Origin: an unicellular cyanobacterium SU3
GTDB lineage: Bacteria > Cyanobacteriota > Cyanobacteriia > Cyanobacteriales > Microcystaceae
NCBI GenBank assembly: GCA_002172675.1
Contig: NETF01000193.1
Coordinates: 1 to 39,400, forward strand
Direction: 5' to 3'
DNA: 39,400 bases
Each line of letters opens with the position of its first letter. Positions within the stretch are counted from its first letter, which is position 1. Positions 16,210 through 24,551 of the stretch are shown piece after piece. The notes below the pieces were generated by a model, which had not been told where the DNA came from, ran no database searches, and worked only from the letters and a program-made list of their open reading frames with translations. Made by a program: the position numbers and the translations under genes.

Positions 16210-16908
16210 TTAAGTTGAGGACAATTGTTTAACCACGTTTTTAGGTTTTTTAGTAACTTTTTTCTGAGAAGGCGAAGAATAACCTTTAAAATAATTTAAA
16301 GCAGCACTAGCACGTTTAACAACCTGGCTATTATTGTCCTTCTGAGCTACTTTAAGAAGAGGAATGACCACAGGGGATTTGACTTTGCTTAGCCCTTCAA
16401 CTGCAGCTAAACGAACGGAAAGCACTGGATCACGGCTTAAACGTCCTAAAGCAAGAATAGCCTGACGCATCTTAGCGTTAAGGTTGTTCGTTCTCACTAA
16501 TGTTCCTAACGCTTTAGCAACAGTAACCCGAATTGAAGGATTAGAATGGGTTAAATAATTAAGAATAGGAGGAATGTTATTGGAGGAATTAGAGTCTCCC
16601 CAATTTTTAATATTTTGCGCTAAAGATTGATGATGGTTTTGAGAACTAAGGGTTGAACTAGGGGATAATGAAGAAGATGAATAGGATTTAGAGGCTTGAG
16701 AAGACTGAACTTTTGTCTTAGATGTATTGATTTCATCAGAATTATTTGATGATTTAGATACTGGAGTTGAAGAAGAAAAAGACTGGCGAGATGACTCAGA
16801 AGACTTATTTTTTACCGGTATTTGCTGAGATTTTTTTCGTTGAACTAAGAGTGAATAAACACTGAGGACTATTAATAACAAAAATAAAGTAAGTAGAAAA
16901 TTATTCAT
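16210..16908 (-). CDS. Membrane-anchored HEAT-repeat protein
   Basis: One N-terminal hydrophobic segment (FLLTLFLLLIVLSVYSLLV) is followed by a long Ser/Lys/Gln-rich disordered linker (about residues 25-90). A C-terminal set of HEAT-like repeats follows (IPPILNYLTHSNPSIRVTVA, RQAILALGRLSRDPVLSVRL, VIPLLKVAQKDNNSQVVKRA), then a basic tail. HEAT arrays bind partner proteins; the partner is unknown. The 331-base upstream gap may hold its promoter. The Ser-rich linker is unusually repetitive. Confidence 0.78.
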   Translation of the reverse strand: MNNFLLTLFLLLIVLSVYSLLVQRKKSQQIPVKNKSSESSRQSFSSSTPVSKSSNNSDEINTSKTKVQSSQASKSYSSSSLSPSSTLSSQNHHQSLAQNIKNWGDSNSSNNIPPILNYLTHSNPSIRVTVAKALGTLVRTNNLNAKMRQAILALGRLSRDPVLSVRLAAVEGLSKVKSPVVIPLLKVAQKDNNSQVVKRASAALNYFKGYSSPSQKKVTKKPKNVVKQLSST

Positions 16909-17239
16909 TAGAAAAATCTAAGCAGTACGACATACAAATTTAGAACGATTTTTATTTTAACTTATTTGAGGATCAGTGGAATGGCGATCGCAGATAATCT
17001 CAGTAGATCACAAATGTCTGAGTGAAGATATATTACTTTTAACGGCTCATATTATAAACTTTTGTATAATTTTCTTGACTAATGATGGTAAAGAAAATGA
17101 AAAATAATTTTATTTTCTTTGAGTAATAACTTAATCATAAATACTTAAAACTATCTAAATATCACCTACTTCTCAGAAAAGCGGTGTTAATATCAAATCC
17201 AATTATTTTGTAGGAGTTGTATAGTTAGGATTAAGTTTC
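16909..17239. other. AT-rich intergenic region between divergent genes
   Basis: A 331-base gap between two divergently transcribed genes. It contains one HIP1 site near 16984 and long A/T runs. I see no RNA gene and no convincing hairpin. GTAGGAG at about 17211-17217 lies too far from the 17240 start to be a usual ribosome-binding site. Confidence 0.4.
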
Positions 17240-17587
17240 ATGAACAATTTATCATCTGAGCAAAATAAAACAATGGAAGCCATTTTTAACGATTATCAAC
17301 AAGAAATTTCTTTATGTTTAACAGAAATTAAAAGAGTGATTACCCTATTAGATGCACCAATGATGATTTCTGGTAATCAACAACAATTATCAGAAAAATT
17401 GGCTTTAGCTAATCACATAATTACCCAAACCACTGAAAGACTCGAAAAACTAGAACAACATAGTCAATTATTAACAAAACAACCCTATCTAAGTGAGTTA
17501 GAAAACTATGGCGAAATCCGAGAATTATTAGCTTATCAATTAGAAAAAATTAAGCAAAAAACTGAACAATGGCAGTATAGTGCTTAA
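17240..17587 (+). CDS. Small helical (coiled-coil) protein, unknown function
   Basis: Unrecognised 115-residue protein. It is hydrophilic and almost wholly helical in character, with heptad-like Leu/Ile spacing (CLTEIKRVITLL, KLALANHIITQTTERLEKLE, ELLAYQLEKIKQKTEQW). There is no signal peptide and no membrane segment. Codon use and frame are consistent with a real gene, and it ends in a hairpin that could terminate it. No context clue beyond convergence with the SulP gene. Confidence 0.6.
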   Translation: MNNLSSEQNKTMEAIFNDYQQEISLCLTEIKRVITLLDAPMMISGNQQQLSEKLALANHIITQTTERLEKLEQHSQLLTKQPYLSELENYGEIRELLAYQLEKIKQKTEQWQYSA

Positions 17588-17593
17588 GTTTCA

Positions 17594-17617
17594 TTGTAGA
17601 GGCGTATGCCTCTACAA
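17594..17617. terminator. Perfect hairpin between converging genes
   Basis: TTGTAGAGGC (17594-17603), loop GTAT, GCCTCTACAA (17608-17617), then AAAAA. A perfect 10-bp stem in the 37-base gap between converging genes; on the minus strand it is followed by... A-rich sequence on the plus side reads as a T-run preceding it, so direction is ambiguous. It also shares the GTAG/CTAC ends of the other repeats. Confidence 0.6.
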
Positions 17618-17624
17618 AAAAATA

Positions 17625-19115
17625 TTAATGACTGCCCATTTTATCTAAAGCATCGGAATTATGATGGATTGCCAATCGTTCTAAAAGAGTTGTACTGGCT
17701 TCATTTAAGCCAATTAATTCTACTTCAACCCCTCGTTTACGATAACGTAATACCACTTTATCCACAGCATCAACGGCAGAATGATCCCATAAATGAGCAT
17801 AGCTTAAATCCACAACAACTTTTTCTAATTGTTCACGAAAATCAAAAGCACTCAAAAAGCTATCGACAGAAACAAAAAACACCTGGCCATTGACCCCATA
17901 AATTCTTTCTTTTCCCTCTTCTTTCAAGTAAGAATCCACATAAATTAGATTAGCAATTTTCCGACTAAAGAAAATAGCACTCATAGCCACCCCAATTAGC
18001 ACCCCAATGGCTAAATTACGGGTTAACACGGTAATAAATACAGTGGTAATCATCACGGCGGTTTCGTTCTTAGGGAGTTTGCGAATATGTATAATAGAAC
18101 CCCAGTTAAAGGTACTAATAGACACCATAATCATCACTGCCACTAAAGCAGCCATGGGAATTTGTGCAACCCATTCTCCAAAGACAATAATAAAAATAAA
18201 TAGAAAAATACCGGCACTGAGGCTAGAAAGGCGGGCCCGTCCCCCAGAACGAATATTAATCACCGATTGACCAATCATGGCAGATCCAGCCATACCGCCG
18301 AAAAATCCAGTGATAATATTAGCTGTTCCGTGAGCGAAGGCTTCTTGATTTTTATTGCTAGAGGTATCGGTTAAATCATCAATAACATTAGCTGTTAAAC
18401 AGGATTGGAGTATCCCTACCAAAGAGAGGGCTAAAGCATAAGGGAGGATGATTTGTAAGGTTTCAAAATTAAAAGGAACTTGGGGAATAGCAAAAATCGG
18501 TAAACTGCTGGGTAACGCCCCTTGATCTCCCACAGTACGGATATCCCATTTTCCTATCCAAGAGGCGGCAGTAATAATGATAATTGCTACCAAAGGAGAG
18601 GGAATGATGGTAGTTAGACGTGGGAGGCCATAAATAATACCTAAGCCCACAGCAACCAAGGCATACATCAGGAAAGAAGCCCCTTCAAACTGGGGGAGTT
18701 GTGCCTGGAAAATCAGGATAGCCAAAGCATTAACAAATCCGATCATTACGGAACGAGGTACAAACCGCATCTGGTTTGGGAGTTTGATCCAACTCCAGAG
18801 AAGTTGTAGAATGCCTGCAAGAATGGTGGCAGCCAAGAGGTATTGTAACCCATTGTTGGGATGACCTTTGACTAAAGTGGTCATCAATAAAGCCATCCCT
18901 CCTGTCGCTGCCGAAATCATCCCCGGACGACCCCCCATAAAGGCGGTGATGACTGCGACAGAAAAGGAGGCATATAAGCCCACTTTGGGGTCAACTCCAG
19001 CAATAATGGAGAAAGAGATTGCTTCAGGAATCAGAGCTAAAGCAACAAGTGTCCCTGCTAATAAATCGTTTTTGACGTTAGAAAACCAAACTTTTTTGGT
19101 AAAAATTTCGCTCAT
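17625..19115 (-). CDS. SulP-family anion transporter with C-terminal STAS domain
   Basis: Integral membrane transporter with 10 or more hydrophobic segments. SulP landmarks are [20 protein letters not shown] near residue 15, [39 protein letters not shown] and [20 protein letters not shown]. The last 100 residues form a compact STAS domain ([39 protein letters not shown]). Family members carry sulfate, bicarbonate or other anions. By eye the sequence belongs to the general bacterial SulP clade and not to the cyanobacterial BicA bicarbonate clade, so the substrate stays open. The gene is divergent from dnaN across the candidate origin. Confidence 0.88.
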   Translation of the reverse strand: MSEIFTKKVWFSNVKNDLLAGTLVALALIPEAISFSIIAGVDPKVGLYASFSVAVITAFMGGRPGMISAATGGMALLMTTLVKGHPNNGLQYLLAATILAGILQLLWSWIKLPNQMRFVPRSVMIGFVNALAILIFQAQLPQFEGASFLMYALVAVGLGIIYGLPRLTTIIPSPLVAIIIITAASWIGKWDIRTVGDQGALPSSLPIFAIPQVPFNFETLQIILPYALALSLVGILQSCLTANVIDDLTDTSSNKNQEAFAHGTANIITGFFGGMAGSAMIGQSVINIRSGGRARLSSLSAGIFLFIFIIVFGEWVAQIPMAALVAVMIMVSISTFNWGSIIHIRKLPKNETAVMITTVFITVLTRNLAIGVLIGVAMSAIFFSRKIANLIYVDSYLKEEGKERIYGVNGQVFFVSVDSFLSAFDFREQLEKVVVDLSYAHLWDHSAVDAVDKVVLRYRKRGVEVELIGLNEASTTLLERLAIHHNSDALDKMGSH

Positions 19116-19782
19116 ATTTTGGGAAGATTTGACAGAAAAACAAGCTGACTATATCCATTTTTAGAGCACATGGCAAGAATCGCCGTAATTGATGTTACCA
19201 TTTCAGTTTCTTAAAAGGGTTTTCAATTCCAATGCTAAAACTCCTAAAATTAAGACCGTGGCCAGAGGAAAAAACCCGTTCTCTCCGCTTTTGTTGATCA
19301 ATGTTTATCCTATAAGGGTCTGTGGAAAAACTTAAAATTCCCTGAAATACCAAAATTTGGCAATATCTTGTAAAAATTAGGATTTTTAGGAATTTTTCAG
19401 AAGATGCTCTTAATACAGTTTCATCTAAGTCTAATCCAATTAGGTTATGGTAGCGTCAAGGAGCTAGCAGTTAGCACTCAGAAGTCAGAATAGCCAATAT
19501 TCAAGCAAATAATTGAATTTAAAGGTTAATTATTCTTACAGGATCTTTTAATCTTTAATTTACTTATCTCAGATTGTCTTAAAAATTAAATTTTTTCTTG
19601 TAACTCCTGATTATAAAGAAAGAATTTCTTATCTATAACTTAGGGATCTATAAAAAATCCGAGAAGTTTTTCCACAGTTTTTCCACAGCATTATAGGGAA
19701 ACAGAAGAAAAATTTAAGTAATAAAGGATCAGTTTTAAGTCAAAATACAGTTGATCTACATTTATCAGCTTTTCGACCTTCT
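19116..19782. other. oriC: Candidate chromosome replication origin / dnaN upstream region
   Basis: A 667-base gene-free gap upstream of dnaN. Three exact copies of TTTTCCACA, the DnaA box used by cyanobacteria, are present: minus strand at 19321-19329, plus strand at 19668-19676 and 19679-19687. The last two lie in an 11-bp direct repeat (TTTTTCCACAG twice), which is one helical turn. Weaker candidates such as TTATCCTAT are near 19305. Between the boxes is a very AT-rich stretch (about 19500-19640), including GATCTTTTAATC, that could serve as the unwinding element. An origin next to dnaN is known in Synechococcus elongatus. Alternatively the paired boxes, about 95 bases from the dnaN ATG, may only let DnaA regulate dnaN. 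Confidence 0.6.
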
Positions 19783-20964
19783 ATGAAATTCGTTTGTAGT
19801 CAAAGTGATCTTAATAGTAATTTATCTTTAGTCAGTCGGGCTGTTCCTTCTCGCCCTACTCATCCTATCTTAGCCAATGTGTTAATGGTAGCCGATAGTC
19901 AAAAAAACCGAGTTAGCTTAACTGCATTTGACCTCAGTTTAGGCATTGAAACCAGTTTTAGTGCTGATGTCAGCGAAGATGGCCAAATTACGTTACCGGC
20001 TAAACTGCTCAATGATATCGTATCACGACTTCCTGAAGGGGAAATTACCCTAATGAGCGAAGAAGCAGAAGACAATGATAACCATATTGTTGCCTTAAAA
20101 TGTGCATCGGGACAGTTTCAAGTGAGGGCCATGGATGCAGAAGAATTTCCCCCGTTACCCACTGTTGAAGAAGGGGAGTCTGTACAATTACCCATCGTTA
20201 TGTTAACCGAAGGGTTAAAAGGTGCTTTATTTGCAGCCAGTAGCGACGAAACAAAACAAATATTAACAGGGGTTCATTTAACCGGAACGCCCGATAGTTT
20301 AGAATTTGCGGCCACGGATGGCCATCGTTTATCCGTGGTAGAAACTACCTTACCCCCACAAACCGATGAAGATAACGAGGATGAAGTGAACAGTGAAATG
20401 CCCAATTTAGAAGGGTTTGCTGTAACCATTCCAGCGCGAGCCTTACGGGAATTAGAACGGATGATCGGTAATCGCAACGAATCTGATGTGATCGCCTTAC
20501 AAGTAGATGAGGCTCAAGTGGTGTTTCAATTAGGCTATCAACGCTTAACAGTTCGTAAGTTAGACGGGGCTTATCCTAATTATCAAATGTTAATCCCTAA
20601 AGAGTTTACTCGCACTATTAGTTTGGAAAGAAAACGGTTATTAAGTAGTTTAGAAAGGGTGGCCGTTTTAGCGGATCAAAAAAACAATTTAGTGAAGTGT
20701 ACATTTAACCATGAAGAGGGACAAGTTTCTTTATCCGTTGACACCCAAGATTTAGGGAGTGCTAAAGAATCCATGCCGGCAGAAGTAACAGGAGAAAGTG
20801 GCGAAATTGCTTTTAATGTTAAATATTTAATGGATGGTTTAAAAGCACTACCAACCAAAGAAATTAAAATGCAGTTAAATGAAGGAAATCAACCCGTTAT
20901 TTTTAATCCTTTAGGGGGTTTACAAATGACTTATTTAGTCATGCCGGTGCAAATTGTTAAATAG
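19783..20964 (+). CDS. dnaN: DNA polymerase III beta subunit (sliding clamp)
   Basis: Ring-shaped dimer that holds the replicase on DNA. The N-terminal part (MKFVCSQSDLNSNLSLVSRA) is typical, and three clamp domains follow: the first through ALKCASGQFQVRAMDAEEFP, the second with FAATDGHRLSVVET and ALRELERMIG, the third from YQMLIPKEFTRTISLERKRL to the C-terminal VMPVQIVK. Length 393 is slightly longer than E. coli because of an acidic loop (PPQTDEDNEDEVNSEMP). Monocistronic, with a candidate origin upstream and a terminator downstream. DnaA boxes about 95 bases before the start suggest control by DnaA. Confidence 0.97.
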   Translation: MKFVCSQSDLNSNLSLVSRAVPSRPTHPILANVLMVADSQKNRVSLTAFDLSLGIETSFSADVSEDGQITLPAKLLNDIVSRLPEGEITLMSEEAEDNDNHIVALKCASGQFQVRAMDAEEFPPLPTVEEGESVQLPIVMLTEGLKGALFAASSDETKQILTGVHLTGTPDSLEFAATDGHRLSVVETTLPPQTDEDNEDEVNSEMPNLEGFAVTIPARALRELERMIGNRNESDVIALQVDEAQVVFQLGYQRLTVRKLDGAYPNYQMLIPKEFTRTISLERKRLLSSLERVAVLADQKNNLVKCTFNHEEGQVSLSVDTQDLGSAKESMPAEVTGESGEIAFNVKYLMDGLKALPTKEIKMQLNEGNQPVIFNPLGGLQMTYLVMPVQIVK

Positions 20965-20972
20965 TTTAATTA

Positions 20973-20993
20973 CCCCAACCTCTCAAGTTGGGG
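20973..20993. terminator. Hairpin between dnaN and HAD gene
   Basis: CCCCAAC (20973-20979), loop of 7, GTTGGGG (20987-20993) in the 36-base gap between two converging genes. No long T-run on either side, but the position suits a bidirectional terminator. Confidence 0.6.
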
Positions 20994-21000
20994 CGATAAT

Positions 21001-21663
21001 TTAACACTGTAAACACCACTCGATTAATTCTTGAACCCCTTGTCCTCTGGACTTTTCTGTTTCCCAATCAGCGATCGCTTTTAAATCAGGTAAGGCATTT
21101 TCTACGGCTACCCCTAAACCACAATAAAGCAAAAGATCACGGTCATTTTCAGCATCACCTATCCCTGCGACTTGCTCAGGAGAAAGTTGCAATTGAGTCA
21201 ACGCAACTTCAAGGCCAGTTTTTTTATTAACCCCTTTTGGCAGTATCATTATCGCTCGTTTATTTAAGATAATGTCAGCTTCTAAGCCCATTTTTTGGAT
21301 GGTTTGCTGTACAACATCAAAATGAGGTTGCCAAGTAGCGACTAATACTTGACCTTGACTTATAGGACTCACATTTTGAGCTATCAAAGATGACACAAAT
21401 TCATTTGGTAAGGGTGTTGCTAAAAGTTGTACCTCTTCACAACCAGGTTGCCAGAAAACGCTTCCATTTTCAGCAATCACCCCATCAAATAGAGCGATAT
21501 CATTAAATACTTCTTTTAATTCCGATAATTCTCGTCCTGTTACCAGTAAAAGGCTGCCTCCTGCCTCTCGATAACGCTTTAAAGATTGTCGTGTTTCTGT
21601 ATCAACCGTTCCATCAGTGGCCAGGGTTCCATCGTAGTCAGTGGCGATCGCGCGATACTTCAT
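21001..21663 (-). CDS. HAD-superfamily phosphatase (Cof/subclass IIB)
   Basis: Motif I DYDGTL with Asp9 and Asp11 is near the N terminus. Motif II is LLVTGRE, motif III the Lys-containing GVNKKTGLEVALTQL, and motif IV GIGDAENDRDLL. The cap inserted between motifs II and III is the C2 type. The substrate is unknown; small sugar phosphates are usual for this subclass. It converges on dnaN, and the toxin-antitoxin island lies immediately upstream on the same strand (18 bases), so read-through from the island is possible. A HIP1 site lies at its start codons. Confidence 0.85.
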   Translation of the reverse strand: MKYRAIATDYDGTLATDGTVDTETRQSLKRYREAGGSLLLVTGRELSELKEVFNDIALFDGVIAENGSVFWQPGCEEVQLLATPLPNEFVSSLIAQNVSPISQGQVLVATWQPHFDVVQQTIQKMGLEADIILNKRAIMILPKGVNKKTGLEVALTQLQLSPEQVAGIGDAENDRDLLLYCGLGVAVENALPDLKAIADWETEKSRGQGVQELIEWCLQC

Positions 21664-21681
21664 GATCTCAATATTAATTTC

Positions 21682-21903
21682 CTACATTGAGGATTCTAAT
21701 TTAGAAAGAGGTGTTTCGGGGGATTTATTGAAAGCCTGACAATCAGCTAAATATTGATCAATCACAGTTTGAAAAGCTTGTTTTAATTCATCTACAGAAA
21801 GACCATCAAAAACGATTATATCTTCTATGTTGATTACCCGACCAAAAAATAACTGATCTTCTTCATCATATTCAATGACTGCTTCATATCCTTTGTATTT
21901 CAT
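21682..21903 (-). CDS. hicB: HicB-family antitoxin
   Basis: A 73-residue protein with the HicB partial RNase-H-like fold: MKYKGYEAVIEYDEEDQLFF, GRVINIEDIIVFDGLSVDEL and KQAFQTVIDQYLADC. It should bind and neutralise the toxin encoded just upstream, whose stop codon overlaps its start by 4 bases (ATGA). No clear C-terminal DNA-binding domain is visible, so it is the short form. Antitoxin function is inferred from family and arrangement. Confidence 0.82.
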   Translation of the reverse strand: MKYKGYEAVIEYDEEDQLFFGRVINIEDIIVFDGLSVDELKQAFQTVIDQYLADCQAFNKSPETPLSKLESSM

Positions 21904-22154
21904 GGGTTAATTCCTGCTTTAATTAAAAATTCACGAACTGCTTTCACTTGGTATCTTTTTAATTCTTTTTGAGGATGAGGAGAATGAATATTGAGAGAAA
22001 TATTATTAAAATCAAATCTAACTCTCGAACCATCCCCTTGAGTGACTTTTTCTCCTATGGCTTTGATTAATGTTACTACATCATCCCAAATAATATTATG
22101 TCTAATGGGTTCTGCAAAGATAGCATCATAAGTTTTACGCTGTTTTTTTTTCAT
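21900..22154 (-). CDS. hicA: HicA-family mRNA-interferase-like toxin
   Basis: 84-residue basic protein. The fold signature is the segment GDGSRVRFDFNNISLNIHSP followed by HPQKELKRYQVKAVREFLIK, with a double-stranded-RNA-binding-like layout. In the classic subfamily the catalytic His sits in a G-S-H turn; here that turn reads GSR and a His is found later in IHSPHP, as in the longer HicA subgroup. The gene precedes hicB with a 4-base overlap. Inferred to cut mRNA when free of HicB. Confidence 0.8.
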   Translation of the reverse strand: MKKKQRKTYDAIFAEPIRHNIIWDDVVTLIKAIGEKVTQGDGSRVRFDFNNISLNIHSPHPQKELKRYQVKAVREFLIKAGINP

Positions 22155-22198
22155 TCATGTATCGTACTATCTTATGAAAAGTTGAGAGCGATCGCAGT

Positions 22199-22471
22199 CT
22201 ATAATTTTTTCAATAATTTATCATATTCGCTATGCTTTCCTATCCAAAACCAAACGATTGTATCTGATGTTTTCATGACTCCTACAGCACGCCAACCGAT
22301 TCCTACTCTTACAGAACATACATTTTCTCTGGTGTTAAGTCTCTTGAACTCTAAACTGGGATGTGTTGGGTTTTCTTTCCAAAGTTTATAGTTTTTTCGT
22401 GCCGTTTGTTTAACTGTTTCGGGTAGTTTTGCAAAACATTGTAAGAAGTCATCTGTTAATTCTGACTTCAT
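22199..22471 (-). CDS. RelE/ParE-like toxin A
   Basis: 90-residue protein with the RelE/ParE-superfamily pattern: helices (LPETVKQTARKNYKLW), then strands with SLEFKRLN, YSVRV-type CSVRVGIGWRAVGV, and a closing IVWFWIGKHSEYDKLLKKL. The D-x-Y ending is common in these toxins. Its ATG overlaps the antitoxin stop by 4 bases (22468-22471), the antitoxin-first order usual for many RelE/ParE systems. Toxin B (23075-24555) is a clear paralogue. Ribosome-dependent mRNA cleavage versus gyrase poisoning cannot be told from the sequence. Confidence 0.8.
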   Translation of the reverse strand: MKSELTDDFLQCFAKLPETVKQTARKNYKLWKENPTHPSLEFKRLNTRENVCSVRVGIGWRAVGVMKTSDTIVWFWIGKHSEYDKLLKKL

Positions 22472-22689
22472 ATTTCATCAAACCCTATTTTCTTGGTTTT
22501 TCCTTGAGATGATTCATTTAAAGCTTTTTTTGCTAATTCGTCTAAAAAAGAACTTTGAGGTTGTTCTAAAGTTTCTTGCCATTGCTGTTCATCTTTTAGT
22601 TCATCCATCCAACGAGAAACTATAGCATCTTGTTGATCGGGGGGAAGTTTTTTGAGTTCTGTTATCACTTTTTCGAGAAGTTCAGTCAT
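22468..22689 (-). CDS. Antitoxin A of the RelE/ParE-like pair
   Basis: 73 residues, beginning MTELLEKVITELKKLPPDQQ followed by DAIVSRWMDELKDEQQW. This half is almost identical to antitoxin B (24552-24782). The second half (LEQPQSSFLDELAKKALNES) differs and probably contacts the cognate toxin. It belongs to a small helical family often found upstream of RelE-like toxins in cyanobacteria. Its gene comes first in the module. Confidence 0.75.
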   Translation of the reverse strand: MTELLEKVITELKKLPPDQQDAIVSRWMDELKDEQQWQETLEQPQSSFLDELAKKALNESSQGKTKKIGFDEI

Positions 22690-22747
22690 AGGTTTTAGGG
22701 GATAATGTGTTTATAATTGTAACTAAATAATAATCTTAATTTAAGAT

Positions 22748-22776
22748 GGTGCGTTACATTTCATTAACGCACCCTA
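22748..22776. repeat. GGTGCGTTA hairpin repeat
   Basis: GGTGCGTTA (22748-22756), loop CATTTCAT, TAACGCACC (22765-22773), then CTAC. A perfect 9-bp stem ending in the CCCTAC tail typical of dispersed cyanobacterial hairpins. It lies between antitoxin A and the frameshifted 58-residue gene. Confidence 0.7.
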
Positions 22777-22780
22777 CAGA

Positions 22781-22964
22781 TTAAAAGTGTAATGATTTAT
22801 TAGACATTTTCTTGATAGGTAATTTGACAAATTCTCTTCCACTAGCAATTTGTTTTTTTCGTAAATCTTCAAAGATTGCTTTTAAATCATAATTAAAGGA
22901 TTTTGCATATTCTTCTCTATACTGATGGATTTCTTCTACAATATACAATAGGGTCTTTATACAT
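22781..22964 (-). pseudogene. Frameshifted copy of the 56-residue island family
   Basis: From ATG 22964 the frame starts MYKDPIV and then breaks to a stop. On the plus strand TACAATA occurs twice in tandem (22937-22943 and 22944-22950). Removing one 7-base copy restores a 58-residue frame ending at 22781, which reads EEIHQYREEYAKSFNYDLKA and later REFVKLPIKK. About 30 of the first 49 residues then match the intact gene at 25328-25498. AGGA stands before the ATG. The gene appears recently inactivated, since nothing else is damaged. Alternatively the slip could be a reversible, phase-type switch, though 7-bp units in only two copies make that weak. Confidence 0.8.
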
Positions 22965-23365
22965 GATTAATTTCCTATAGAATCAAGATTGATGAACTCG
23001 TAAGGTGTACAGATAAATGGGAGATTGTACCCAAAATCACGGCTAATTGCACATAAGTTGGATTTTACTAGAACTTACAATCTTTTTAACAATTCATCAT
23101 ATTCATCGTGTGTCCCGATCCAAAACCAATAAATGTGATCGCCTTCTAATAATCCTAAAACACGATAATTCAAACTGACACGCACTGAATAAATAGGTTG
23201 ACGTTGACTCACTCGTTTGAACTGTAAACTGTTGTGATAGGGATCTTTATCCCAAAGTTTGTATGCTTTTTCGGCCTGTTTTTGTACAGTTTCGGGAAGT
23301 TGGTTAAGTTGTTTACGAAATGGGTTGAGTCGAGTGGAGGTATTATCCTCCGACCCTCTCATTTA

Positions 23366-23399
23366 GATCCGGACGTGCGTATTTCTACGCATCCGGCTC
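23366..23399 (-). ncRNA. Group II intron domain V
   Basis: 34 bases on the minus strand starting GAGCCGGATGCG and ending GCACGTCCGGATC, with a GAAA-type tetraloop (TAGAAATA). The AGC catalytic triad is at positions 2-4. The length and pairing are exact for domain V, the catalytic heart of the ribozyme. It starts 9 bases after the RT stop codon, the normal position. Confidence 0.88.
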
Positions 23400-23407
23400 C
23401 CGACAAA

Positions 23408-24304
23408 TTAGACTTTTCCAGTCTTGCCCATGTGGATGAATTGGTGACAGCTATGATGGACTGCTACTAAGTTTTTAGGCTTCCAATTATCGTGATTTCC
23501 GTCTATGTGATGAAGGTGAACCCTCTCATCGTCCATAAACTTTAGTCCACAATGTCCGCATGAATGGTCTTGCCTTTTCAGGCATTTAGAGGTTGCTCCG
23601 TCATAGAGTTTGCTGTTACGCTTGCTCCAATAAACTTCATCTCCGTCGTAGGGTGATTTATCTCCTTTGACATTGATGTGGCGATTTTCACTGTATGGTA
23701 TTGCTGGAAAAGCCTTCTTGATAAGCCCTGTTGCCGTGTATCGGTTCAGTTTCTTCTCTTTATTGAAGACTATAAATGCTCTGTGTGTTGTTCTCCATAG
23801 GGAGAAGCGAGAGCCGTCCATTTTGCAATACCTGTGGTAGTTTCGCCATCCTCTAACTAGGGGGGCTAATTTCGTAGCTTTGACCCTAGCACCATAATTC
23901 GAGCAGTTGACGATATTTTTGACTTTCTGACGGAATGCTTTGTAGTTATCCTCTGATGGGACACATCTAAACTTTCCGTTGGTTTGCACCTTAAAGTGCC
24001 ATCCTAGAAAATCAAATCCATCTGTCGCTTTGACAAGCTTGGTTTTCTTTTCACTTACCTTTAATCCTCGGACTGTCAAGAACTCTTGTATGTCTTTGAG
24101 TATCTTGTCTGCATCGTCATTAGGCTTTAGGATTACCACCATATCGTCCGCATAACGGATGCTGTAATGGATATCCTCTATGCCGTCCAATGCGATGTTA
24201 GCTAATAGTGGACTCACCACCCCCCTTTGGGGGGTTCCTTGTTCTGGAAATTCTGGGTTGACCCCTGCCTTTAGGCATCTCCATTCTAGGTTCTGTTTCA
24301 TCAT
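23408..24304 (-). pseudogene. ltrA: Group II intron reverse transcriptase/maturase, N-terminally truncated
   Basis: 298 residues covering the C-terminal half of an intron-encoded protein. It starts just before the RT block GTPQRGVVSPLLANIALDGI, then the catalytic SIRYADDMVVI, GFDFLGWHF, the maturase domain X (KATKLAPLVRGWRNYHRYCK), and an HNH endonuclease with CGHCGLKF and HLHHIDGNHDNWKPKNL. RT blocks 0-3 and the usual N terminus are missing, so it cannot promote mobility alone. The ATG-ATG at 24304 is probably internal to the original gene. Confidence 0.87.
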
Positions 24305-24551
24305 GGGGACTCCTGTAACGCCAGTGCTACCAGCAGTTGGTATCTGATTGCGTCCTATTCCCAGCTTCAGCCTCCAAAATTCCGAGTTTGGTCACTGTGG
24401 GTAGGTCTTGAGTCACGTTTAACCTTAACGGAGAGGACTTGCACCTCCATCAATCGGACAGTTATCATCTAGCTTTAGGCTAGAAACCTCGATTTATAAG
24501 CTTTTCGGCTATTTCGTCGAGAACGAATCGCACTTTTTGTAACACTCGATT

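Larger units (their letters stand above)
23323..24533 (-). mobile_element. Internally deleted group II intron
   Basis: The 5' end has the group II consensus GTGCG (starting 24533, minus strand). A perfect-length 34-base domain V lies at 23366-23399, a domain VI hairpin follows, and an intron reverse-transcriptase frame lies between. The total is about 1.2 kb, half the usual size: only about 230 bases precede the truncated RT frame, where domains I-III and the RT N terminus should lie. GGTGCAAGTCC near 24440 is a domain I landmark. The 3' boundary is uncertain by a few bases (23322-23327); the position that keeps the toxin in frame is 23323/23322. Confidence 0.85.

Noticed and set aside
23075-23362. 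95-residue toxin starting at ATG 23362
   Set aside because: Its first 13 residues come from intron domain VI; the native start is at 24555.
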